This document shows, in pieces, positions 56,238-63,449 of a DNA stretch of 64,000 bases. The DNA comes from Cytophagales bacterium (GTDB taxonomy: Bacteria; Bacteroidota; Bacteroidia; Cytophagales; Cyclobacteriaceae). The translations under genes and the position numbers were made by a program. The notes under the pieces are model-generated. The model was not told where the DNA came from and made no database searches. It saw nothing but the letters and a program-made list of their open reading frames with translations. The DNA lies in contig JAKSDO010000099.1 in NCBI GenBank assembly GCA_022360055.1, positions 1-64,000 of the forward strand, in the 5' to 3' direction. Numbering within the stretch: the stretch's first letter is position 1; each line of letters opens with the position of its first letter.

Positions 56238-57064
56238 ATCTCAAGTTTTTCTGCCCGATCTGGGGATCCGACTATCTGCCTTTTGACACGTTCTGTGATA
56301 AAGTAAAGCGAGATGGTTTTGATGGTGTGGAAATGGGCCTGCCCCACGATAAAATGAAGAAACAAGAGCTGATAAAAACGTTAGAGCACTTTGAACTGGA
56401 ACTTATCGGTCAACACTATGAAACACTGGAGCCGGATTTTGACAAACACAAAAAAATATTCCTCCACCACCTCGAAAACCTGATCGACTCCCCTGCCCTG
56501 TTTATAAATTCCCAGACAGGCAAGGACTACTATAGCTTTGATCAGAACAAAGCCCTGATCGAAATTGCCGATCAGGTCTCGAAAAATTCCAAAACGCCCA
56601 TCCTTCATGAAACTCATCGCGGCAAATTCAGTTTTGCTGCGCATATCATGAAAGGATACCTGGAGAAGCTCCCCGGTCTCAGGATCACATTGGACATTTC
56701 GCATTGGTGTAATGTAGCCGAGACTTTTCTTGAAGATCAGGAGGAAGCCGTAAATATGGCCATCGAGCATACGGACCACATTCATTCCAGGGTAGGCTAC
56801 CAGGAAGGCCCTCAAATACCCGACCCGCGGGCACCGGAATGGCAGGATACGATTGAAATCCATGCCAAATGGTGGGACAGAGTACTTGAATTAAAGGAAA
56901 AATCCGGAATTGAAAACTTCACGATCACGACCGAATTCGGAGCGCCTCCATATTTGCTGTTGATGCCTTTTACCAGACAGCCAATTACCAGCCAATGGGA
57001 AATAAACGTGTACATGATGCATTTGCTGAAATCAAGATATGAACCAATTAATCGTCAAACATGA
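56234..57064 (+). CDS. Sugar-phosphate isomerase/epimerase-like TIM-barrel protein
   Basis: 276 residues, with no signal peptide, so cytoplasmic, unlike the two Tat-exported relatives in this window. The xylose-isomerase-like barrel is seen in RDGFDGVEMGLPHD, PILHETHRGKFSF, RITLDISHWCNVAET, HIHSRVGYQEGPQIPD and FTITTEFGAPPY, each giving likely metal ligands (His, Glu, Asp). It should act on a sugar, inositol or similar polyol. Four-nt overlaps at both ends tie it to the neighbours, suggesting it processes the demethylated or methylated substrate of the same pathway. Confidence 0.83.
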   Translation: MNLKFFCPIWGSDYLPFDTFCDKVKRDGFDGVEMGLPHDKMKKQELIKTLEHFELELIGQHYETLEPDFDKHKKIFLHHLENLIDSPALFINSQTGKDYYSFDQNKALIEIADQVSKNSKTPILHETHRGKFSFAAHIMKGYLEKLPGLRITLDISHWCNVAETFLEDQEEAVNMAIEHTDHIHSRVGYQEGPQIPDPRAPEWQDTIEIHAKWWDRVLELKEKSGIENFTITTEFGAPPYLLLMPFTRQPITSQWEINVYMMHLLKSRYEPINRQT

Positions 57065-57900
57065 ACTACAAAAAATTCACGAAAGAAGATCTGAAAGCCT
57101 ATCGGGAAGATGGTTATGTGATCATCAGGGAATTCTTTAATTCCGATGAAGTCCGTTTACTTCTAAAGACGTACAAAAACGATAAGCTAATCAGAGAATC
57201 CGCGATAAATGTCGATGACAATACAGGTCTCAATACCAAGCTCACCTTGTGGTACAACTCCGGAGACGACATTTACAGTGCCTTTACTCGTTCCGAAAGA
57301 GTGGTGGACGGTCTCGAAATGATCTTTGGGGACAAGCCTGCACTTTACCATACCAAGTTCATGCAAAAAGAACCTAAGGTCGGCGGCGCATGGGAATGGC
57401 ACCAGGATTACGGGTACTGGTACGACAACGGCTTTTTACTGCCCGAGATGTTGAGTGTGATGGTGGCTGTGACCCGGGCAAGTAAAGCAAACGGCTGCCT
57501 GCAGGTCCTGAAAGGTTCCCATAAAATCGGCCGGGTAAATCACGGCTCAACCGGCGAGCAGGTTGGCGCCGATATGAAAAGGGTACATGCGGCCATGGAA
57601 ATCATGGAGCTTGTCTACGTAGAGCTGGCACCGGGCGATACATTGTTTTTCCACGGAAACCTGCTGCATAAATCCGACGCAAATGCGAGCGATTCCGCCA
57701 GGTTCTCATTAATCTCCGCCTATAATCTCGCCGGCAATAAATCCTTTATGAACGAACCTGAAACCAGCCATACCCCGATCGAAAAAGTGTCAAACGACAT
57801 GATCCTGAAAATCGGGTCGAGGGGTTTGCGCGAAACCGCTGACCTTCTGAGCAAGAAAAGAGATGAGGAATGGAAAGAATCGATTGAAACGCCAAAATAA
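57061..57900 (+). CDS. Phytanoyl-CoA dioxygenase family (2-oxoglutarate Fe(II)) oxygenase
   Basis: 279 residues. The iron facial triad is His114 and Asp116 (EWHQDYGYWY) and His203 (GNLLHKSDANASD), with the 2-oxoglutarate-binding Arg214 in the same segment (DSARFSLI). PhyH-type enzymes hydroxylate diverse small molecules using O2 and 2-oxoglutarate. Within this operon it may hydroxylate the substrate or a methyl group. The ATGA overlap with the previous gene and a 39-bp gap to the next support one transcript. Confidence 0.87.
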   Translation: MNYKKFTKEDLKAYREDGYVIIREFFNSDEVRLLLKTYKNDKLIRESAINVDDNTGLNTKLTLWYNSGDDIYSAFTRSERVVDGLEMIFGDKPALYHTKFMQKEPKVGGAWEWHQDYGYWYDNGFLLPEMLSVMVAVTRASKANGCLQVLKGSHKIGRVNHGSTGEQVGADMKRVHAAMEIMELVYVELAPGDTLFFHGNLLHKSDANASDSARFSLISAYNLAGNKSFMNEPETSHTPIEKVSNDMILKIGSRGLRETADLLSKKRDEEWKESIETPK

Positions 57901-57939
57901 GAAGTACATTTGGGAAGGGATCGGATATAGCGATTTTTC

Positions 57940-58152
57940 ATGATGACAAAGACGAAACTTTTTGAACTTTTGGTTCGCGGAAAGACTCCCGTTGACAGAG
58001 CCATTTTTCGCCCTATCTTAATGCATTTTACAGCCAGACAGCTTGTCGAACGGGAAAAAGGACGTAAATTTATTTTATCTGCCGGATGCGAGATTACGGT
58101 AAATACAAAACAGGAAAATTTGATGGCGATGCGCGAAGCGTCGATTTTTTAA
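57940..58152 (+). pseudogene. Internally deleted remnant of a second UroD-family methyltransferase
   Basis: 70 codons. The first about 32 residues (KLFELLVRGKTPVDRAIFRP, then ILMHFTAR) match the start of a UroD-family protein; residues 33-70 (EREKGRKFILSAGCEITVNT, then ENLMAMREAS) match its extreme C terminus, including the usual zinc-ligand Cys. The middle, roughly 250 or more residues with the catalytic His and Cys, is missing, and the junction is in frame. The product cannot be a working enzyme. The gene sat between the oxygenase and the corrinoid protein, where a second methyltransferase would be expected. Confidence 0.85.
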
Positions 58153-58163
58153 TTTAAAGATCA

Positions 58164-58844
58164 ATGATTTTGAATATGGAAGCACTATTAAAAAGGATTG
58201 CACACTGTGTGGAATTCGGCAAAATCAATGAAGCAAGCCCTTATCCTCCGGATATGAAAGGTCAGCCGGGCGCCGATGAACTCACCAGGCAAGCTATTGA
58301 CAAAGGAGCTGACCCCGACGATGTACTTAAAAAAGGACTGGTTGTGGGCATGGAAAAAATAGGGATAAAATTCAGGGAAAACAAGGTATTTGTGCCGCAG
58401 GTATTGATGTCTGCCAAAGCAATGAGCATTGCCATGGAACACCTGAAACCTTTTTTTCAGTCCGGGGATGTGCAACGGAAAGGCGTTTTCGTAATCGGCA
58501 CCGTAGCCGGTGACCTGCATGACATCGGCAAAAACCTGGTTTCGATGATGGTCGAGGGCAGCGGTTACGAAGTGGTAGATCTGGGCACGGATGTAAGCTC
58601 TCAAAAATTCATTGATGCCGTAAAGGGGCATCCCGGCTGCTTTGTCGGACTTTCAGCGCTGTTGACGACGACCATGGTAAATATGGAAAAAATTGTCAAC
58701 GACATTAAAACGGCGTTGCCCGACACGAAAATCCTGATCGGCGGAGCACCTGTTTCGGAAGAGTTTAAAGAAAAAATATCGGCCGATTTCTATTCTCCCG
58801 ACCCCCAGGGGGCTGTGGATTATTTAAATTCGGTCGTGGCATAA
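58164..58844 (+). CDS. Corrinoid (B12-binding) methyl-carrier protein
   Basis: 226 residues from 58164 (or 222 from the ATG at 58176). An N-terminal helical methionine-synthase-type cap domain (VFVPQVLMSAKAMSIAMEHL) is followed by the Rossmann-like cobalamin domain with the signature DLHDIGKN, giving the lower-axial His119 in DxHxxG, and GLSALLTTTMVNM and ILIGGAPVSEEF. It is the MtaC/MtbC type of carrier, shuttling the methyl group between the UroD-type methyltransferase and an acceptor. It is the centre of the operon, 11 bp after the UroD wreck. Confidence 0.93.
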   Translation: MILNMEALLKRIAHCVEFGKINEASPYPPDMKGQPGADELTRQAIDKGADPDDVLKKGLVVGMEKIGIKFRENKVFVPQVLMSAKAMSIAMEHLKPFFQSGDVQRKGVFVIGTVAGDLHDIGKNLVSMMVEGSGYEVVDLGTDVSSQKFIDAVKGHPGCFVGLSALLTTTMVNMEKIVNDIKTALPDTKILIGGAPVSEEFKEKISADFYSPDPQGAVDYLNSVVA

Positions 58845-59127
58845 AAATGTTTTGGAGGGATGGTTCGGGACACAAAATCCCTGATACGGAATACATAAAT
58901 ACGTGAATAAGTGAGTCCACTTGTCAAGCCAAACTTATGACGGAAGCAGGACCGGATCGAAAAGCTTTCCGGCTGGGAGAAATTGAACACATCCTGCTTT
59001 TTCGTCGGTATACACAGATGCATATTGCGATTGGGGTTGCGACTTGCAACGATCTCCGGTCCGAAAATTCATACTTAAAAGATAAGCGTTTAAAGATCTA
59101 TAATTTAAGGCAAAAGCATAACAGAAC

Positions 59128-60009
59128 ATGGGAAAGATTATCGACAAAATCAAAGCCGGCGAAACGCTGATTTCCGACGGAGCCTGGGGCACTTTTTTAC
59201 AGGAAAAAGGCTTACAACCTGGAGAATGCCCGGAGCTGTGGAACATCACGCGCCCGGATGATGTATTTGATATTGCCAAAGGATACATCGAAGCGGGTTC
59301 GGATATGATTGAGACCAACAGCTTTGGCGGCAGCAAATTCAAACTGGCCAATTACGGATTGGAAAATCAGGTTTACGGATTGAACAAAGCCGCAGCCGAA
59401 ATCTCTCGAAAGGCGGCCGGACCGGAGAAATTTGTACTGGGTTCCATTGGTCCTACCGGCAAGATACTCATGACGGGTGAAACAACCGAAGAAGCGCTGT
59501 ACAATGCCTTCAAGGAACAGGCGATAGCTTTGGAGGCCGGAGGCGCCGATGCGATCATAATCGAGACCATGACCGACCTTGAGGAAGCAATTCAGGCGAT
59601 AAAGGCCGCAAGGGCTCATACCGGATGTGAAATTTTTTGCACCATGACCTTCGATAAAACCGTAAACAGCGACTTCAGATCCATGATGGGGGTCTCTCCT
59701 ACCGATATGGTCGACCGGATCGTTGAGGCCGGCGCCGAGCTGATCGGTGCAAATTGCGGGAACGGCATCCGGGACATGGTCAGTATTGTGAAAGAAATTC
59801 GTTTGTCCAATACGGAAATCCCGGTCTTAATCCATGCCAATGCAGGCATGCCGGTATACCGGGACGGTAAAACGGTATTTCCCGAATCACCTGGAGAAAT
59901 GGCCGGTGTTGCAGGAGAATTAATAGCCGCAGGCGCCAATATAATAGGCGGATGCTGTGGAACTACTCCGGCCCATATTTCCAAAATTGCCGAAGTCGTT
60001 AAAAAATGA
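59128..60009 (+). CDS. Homocysteine S-methyltransferase (BHMT/MetH-N type)
   Basis: 293 residues. Zinc-binding cysteines are Cys210 (IGANCGNGIRDM) and the pair Cys276-Cys277 (GGCCGTTPAHI). The N terminus (GETLISDGAWGTFLQEKG) and IETNSFGGSKFKLANYGL match the Hcy-binding domain of MetH and betaine-homocysteine methyltransferase. In this operon it should take the methyl group from the corrinoid protein to make methionine, or transfer from another donor. It starts 283 bp after the corrinoid gene. No separate MetH is seen here. Confidence 0.93.
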   Translation: MGKIIDKIKAGETLISDGAWGTFLQEKGLQPGECPELWNITRPDDVFDIAKGYIEAGSDMIETNSFGGSKFKLANYGLENQVYGLNKAAAEISRKAAGPEKFVLGSIGPTGKILMTGETTEEALYNAFKEQAIALEAGGADAIIIETMTDLEEAIQAIKAARAHTGCEIFCTMTFDKTVNSDFRSMMGVSPTDMVDRIVEAGAELIGANCGNGIRDMVSIVKEIRLSNTEIPVLIHANAGMPVYRDGKTVFPESPGEMAGVAGELIAAGANIIGGCCGTTPAHISKIAEVVKK

Positions 60010-60625
60010 GTCCGTTCCATTTTTATGGGTATGGCGGGAAGCGGAAAGATCATGCCGAACCGCACGTGAGCAATTCACGATGCTCCAAAAAGTTGTTTTC
60101 GCCCAAAATGAATGGACACCTGCCGGTTCGGGGGCGTAATGCTAAAGGCTTCGGTCCGGCCGTTGCCGGGAATCAACAGATCGGAATTCCAAACCCGAAA
60201 GTGGCGAATGGTTCGAAAAGCAGTCGACACATTGATATCAGGCATAGCGAAAAATAACCGGAGCAATCAATGGATATTTACTCAGGGCAAACGCATTTAG
60301 AAAATAAATCGGTCTTTAATCCTCCAAAGTTTCGGTTAATTAATTCCAATGCGATTAAAAGCCATCTTTGGAGATAATCTATTTCAAACCTTGGAGGATT
60401 GTGATAAAAACACTTTAAATGCGTTTGCCCTGGATATTTACTCAAAAAAGCGATTTGAATCGATGGATTTGCTAACTTGCCCTACGGAGACTGCATTGCT
60501 GTGCGGACATCTTGTGAGCACAAAGCATTGGAGCATGTTAAGAACGGTCAAAGACCGGTCGAACATACGGCCATGAGCGGATTTAACCTGTCGGAGTTTA
60601 GCAATACATACGGAGAGTAAGCGAT
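60010..60625. other. 616-bp gap with inverted repeat and possible gene ruins
   Basis: This gap lies between two functional members of the operon. It holds an imperfect inverted repeat (60283-60432, see the repeat entry). A stretch of about 50 codons on the plus strand just before the next gene (60456-60620, ending TAA five bases before the next ATG) has good composition but no start. Together this suggests deletion or decay inside the operon; no intact gene is supported. Confidence 0.55.
60283..60432. repeat. Imperfect inverted repeat with 17-bp perfect outer arms
   Basis: cagggcaaacgcattta (60283-60299) is mirrored exactly by taaatgcgtttgccctg (60416-60432). Inside, aatcctccaa (about 60317-60326) is mirrored by ttggaggatt (about 60391-60400) at nearly the same offset, so the arms are related over about 50 bp. 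Flanking the outer arms, tggatatttactca occurs as a direct repeat (60271-60284 and 60431-60444). This is the look of a small palindromic element or a decayed MITE-like insertion. Confidence 0.75.
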
Positions 60626-61342
60626 ATGATGGAATTACAGGAATATTCATACCGGTTTGACGAGCTGGAAGTCAGCACGGCTATTATTGAGAAATTTATG
60701 GGTTACGAACCGGGACATGCGCCGGAGCCTATCCCGCAGTTGATTGAGGAAGTATTCGCTGTGGCGCATGATTACTGCGACATAAAAGGAGGTTATGTGA
60801 TGCAGGACGATATACGGATCGATCGAAGTGAACGTACCTTGCGGATCAATAACACTTACTTTGAGATAAAAAAGATCATATCCAACCAGTTGAGGAAAAT
60901 GGATAATATTGCCTTGTTTGCGTGTACGGCAGGCCCCCGTATTGGCGCTTATTCCAAAGAATTGATGCACGAAGGCGACCTGGTAAAAGGATACATTGCC
61001 GATGTGGTCGGCTCTGAAATCGTAGAATCCGCAATGGATAAAATTCAGGATGACCTGGAACAAAAAATGGAAGCGCGGGGGCTGCACATCACGGATCGCT
61101 ACAGTCCGGGCTATTGCGGATGGAGCGTTGGTGAGCAGCACAAATTATTTTCCTTTTTCCCAAATGATTTCTGTGGGATCACCCTTACCGATTCGTCGTT
61201 GATGGAACCCATAAAATCAGTAAGCGGCGTGATCGGCATTGGCCCCAATGTGCGGAGAAAGGGCTATGTCTGCAACATGTGCGATATGGTCAACTGCATC
61301 TATCGGGAAAAGCGCCATACCAAAAGAGCCGATCGGTGTTGA
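60626..61342 (+). CDS. MetH-activation-domain protein (corrinoid reactivation)
   Basis: 238 residues. The body is the vitamin-B12-dependent methionine synthase activation domain as a free protein: VVGSEIVESAMDKIQDD and DRYSPGYCGWSVGEQHKLFS are characteristic. The C terminus has Cys216, Cys219 and Cys224 (CNMCDMVNC), which may bind a metal or cluster. In MetH this domain holds SAM for reductive remethylation of inactive cob(II)alamin. Here it probably reactivates the corrinoid protein of the operon. It replaces the RACo-type ATPases of many anaerobic systems. Confidence 0.9.
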   Translation: MMELQEYSYRFDELEVSTAIIEKFMGYEPGHAPEPIPQLIEEVFAVAHDYCDIKGGYVMQDDIRIDRSERTLRINNTYFEIKKIISNQLRKMDNIALFACTAGPRIGAYSKELMHEGDLVKGYIADVVGSEIVESAMDKIQDDLEQKMEARGLHITDRYSPGYCGWSVGEQHKLFSFFPNDFCGITLTDSSLMEPIKSVSGVIGIGPNVRRKGYVCNMCDMVNCIYREKRHTKRADRC

Positions 61343-61445
61343 GTATTTGCCTGTTTGAATGCCTTGCAAAATAATATTTGGTATAATCTTTCGAAGTTGC
61401 CCGGCGCAGGAGGCACAACGACGGTTCAGATCACTATCTTCAAGA

Positions 61446-63224
61446 TCACCTCACAAGGAATTTCTTCAACTCCCGGCCCATCGAATCGTATCCTTTTTCA
61501 TTTGGGTGTAACCCATCGGAGAAACAGGACGCATCGATCTTTCCGCCTTTCGTCAACATCGATCTCCCTATATCGGCATAGCCGACATTCAGCTTTCCGA
61601 CAAGCGCTGCGATGGACAAATTGAGCTTTGCCACCCGTTCTTCCTGATCCGTTCGCGGCAATAAACCCAGGATCAAAATCTCAGCATCAGGCTGTCTGTG
61701 TTTCACGGCCTCGACCAATAACTCCAGACCATCGACGATCTCATCATCCGAATTCAAATGGAGATTGTTGGTGCCGATCTTCATTACAATCTGTTTTGCT
61801 TCGAAACCGTCGAGCTCTCCGTGATAGACCCGCCACAGCACATTTTCAATGCGATCCCAGCCATATCCGAAGTTTCGAACATTTAACGCTTCAAAGGTAC
61901 GATCCCAGGATTTTACTCCTTCCCTCCTTGGTCCTTCCGGCCGGCCGCCCCAAAAATGGGTAATGGAGTTGCCCAGAAAACAGATATCCGGCGGATTCTT
62001 TTCATTCATTGCGAGCAACTCGCGATGTCTGCCTTCCCAGTCGTAATGGTATGGCTCCCGCATCTGGGTAACGGGTTTCATGGTTACCAATGGACCGACA
62101 GGTTCATGAACGATCTCACGAATTTTAGTTTCATAGGCCCGGGCATACTCCATCATGCCCAGATCGGTCGGGTGAGTGCCATCGACAAACGCTTCAAAAT
62201 CAAGCCCCAGCTCATTCCCGGAGAGCAGATAAATGTCATGATGACCGTCCGCCTTCAATGCTGCAAAAGCCTCATGGTTGGTTTTATTTACGCGTTCTAC
62301 CCGATCTCTTCGGGTGAGATTTAATGAAGCATCCGAATAACCGCCGTGATCGACGAGCAGGATGGGAACGGCAGGCCGCTTTTGCCTTAATTGCGTTACA
62401 GCATCTAGAATCAGTTTCTTCACCTGCTCCGTAGAACGCTCCTCGTTCGGCCACAAGTTTGGAAGGCAATCCAGCACATAAATTTTCGCGTCGATTTCAG
62501 CAATCAACTCAATGACTTCTTTTTCCAGCCTGCCGTTTCCGGAGAAACCAAGGTTGATCAGCGGGCGGTCCATCCCGCGTTCGAGAATGGATGCCCACGC
62601 CATTCCTGGCCTGGAAGCGCAAGCGCCATGCGCGATGGATGTCCCGTACACAACAATTGGCCGTTCCGGTCGAACGGGTAAAGGGATAAAGTCTGCCTGC
62701 TCTTCATAGCCGATTTCAAGCCACTTCACAGAATTATAAAGTGGCAAATACAAATGATATTCCCTCCCGTTCTCGTGGTAGGCATCTTTGGGGTTAATCC
62801 CGGAAAATTCATACCGGACCGTATCTCCGAAGGAATATCTTCCTCTCAACCACAGCCATTCGCCATCACTGTTCTTTGCGTATAAGTCAACACCGCTCAC
62901 CCCGGTAGCCGGCATGTGTGGCATTTCGTACGCGCCGTTTACCTGGTATCGAACGGTGATTTTACCCGAATTACTTTTGAAACGAATTTTTAACCCTGCC
63001 GAATGCCTGGACAAATTCCAGACAGCCGCTCTCACCGACCCTTTCGACTTCTCCGGCAGCCGGTCATACGAAGACAGTTTATCCTCAGACCAACCCTGAT
63101 TGTCGATAACATTAAACTTGTAAACGGCGGGATTCCACCATTTGATACCGGAATTTTCCTGAGCAAATGATATCCGGACAAGGGTAAAAATGCAAAGTGC
63201 GCTGATTAAAAGTATTTGTTTCAT
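61446..63224 (-). CDS. Secreted protein with two SGNH-hydrolase domains
   Basis: 592 residues from the ATG at 63224, which begins a signal peptide (KQILLISALCIFTLVRISFA). An N-terminal beta-sandwich (about 25-180) precedes SGNH domain 1 (PIVVYGTSIAHGACASRPG, LINLGFSGNGRLE, with the Asp-His pair in DGTHPTDLGM) and SGNH domain 2 (ICFLGNSITHFWGG, NFGYGWDRIENVLW, MKIGTNNLHL, SDGLHPNEKGYDS). SGNH enzymes remove acetyl or other acyl groups from sugars; two domains could give two specificities. It is convergent with the corrinoid operon and is upstream of none of its genes. Confidence 0.88.
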   Translation of the reverse strand: MKQILLISALCIFTLVRISFAQENSGIKWWNPAVYKFNVIDNQGWSEDKLSSYDRLPEKSKGSVRAAVWNLSRHSAGLKIRFKSNSGKITVRYQVNGAYEMPHMPATGVSGVDLYAKNSDGEWLWLRGRYSFGDTVRYEFSGINPKDAYHENGREYHLYLPLYNSVKWLEIGYEEQADFIPLPVRPERPIVVYGTSIAHGACASRPGMAWASILERGMDRPLINLGFSGNGRLEKEVIELIAEIDAKIYVLDCLPNLWPNEERSTEQVKKLILDAVTQLRQKRPAVPILLVDHGGYSDASLNLTRRDRVERVNKTNHEAFAALKADGHHDIYLLSGNELGLDFEAFVDGTHPTDLGMMEYARAYETKIREIVHEPVGPLVTMKPVTQMREPYHYDWEGRHRELLAMNEKNPPDICFLGNSITHFWGGRPEGPRREGVKSWDRTFEALNVRNFGYGWDRIENVLWRVYHGELDGFEAKQIVMKIGTNNLHLNSDDEIVDGLELLVEAVKHRQPDAEILILGLLPRTDQEERVAKLNLSIAALVGKLNVGYADIGRSMLTKGGKIDASCFSDGLHPNEKGYDSMGRELKKFLVR

Positions 63225-63293
63225 ACTACTGGAATAAAGCATATGTCGTCCGGTCAAGTTACGACGATATGAGATTCCCCAAAAGTCATTTAT

Positions 63294-63449
63294 CTAAAAT
63301 TTGTACGCACAACCGGCGCCAAGTCTGCCGAAACGCAATCTCGCTTTGGGTTCATGATTTTCCGAAATGGAATGGGCGGAATAATTGTAAAAGATCCGTG
63401 CGCTCATGTCAAAAGAATAAGATAGATGGATATTCGGGTCAATTCCGTA
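63294..63449 (-). pseudogene. C-terminal remnant of an outer-membrane beta-barrel gene
   Basis: Read on the minus strand in the same frame as the sulfatase and directly behind its stop (TAA at 63450-63452), 51 codons remain open up to TAG at 63294-63296. They encode alternating aromatic/polar residues (LSYSFDMSARIFYNYSAHS, then LRFGRLGAGCAYKF) that end in a C-terminal Phe, as Bacteroidetes outer-membrane barrels do. There is no start codon or signal peptide. It looks like the 3' end of a lost outer-membrane gene brought next to the sulfatase by a deletion. Confidence 0.7.

Noticed and set aside
58845-59127. Cobalamin riboswitch in front of the corrinoid or homocysteine genes
   Set aside because: No B12-box-like conserved block could be recognised in the gaps; a covariance-model search would be decisive.
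58937-59170. 77-codon ORF upstream of the homocysteine methyltransferase
   Set aside because: It overlaps the real start and has no features; the 283-bp gap was left without a gene.
60006-60257. 83-codon ORF overlapping the end of the homocysteine methyltransferase
   Set aside because: Out of frame with the gene, basic and low-complexity, and no homologous context; treated as part of the gap.
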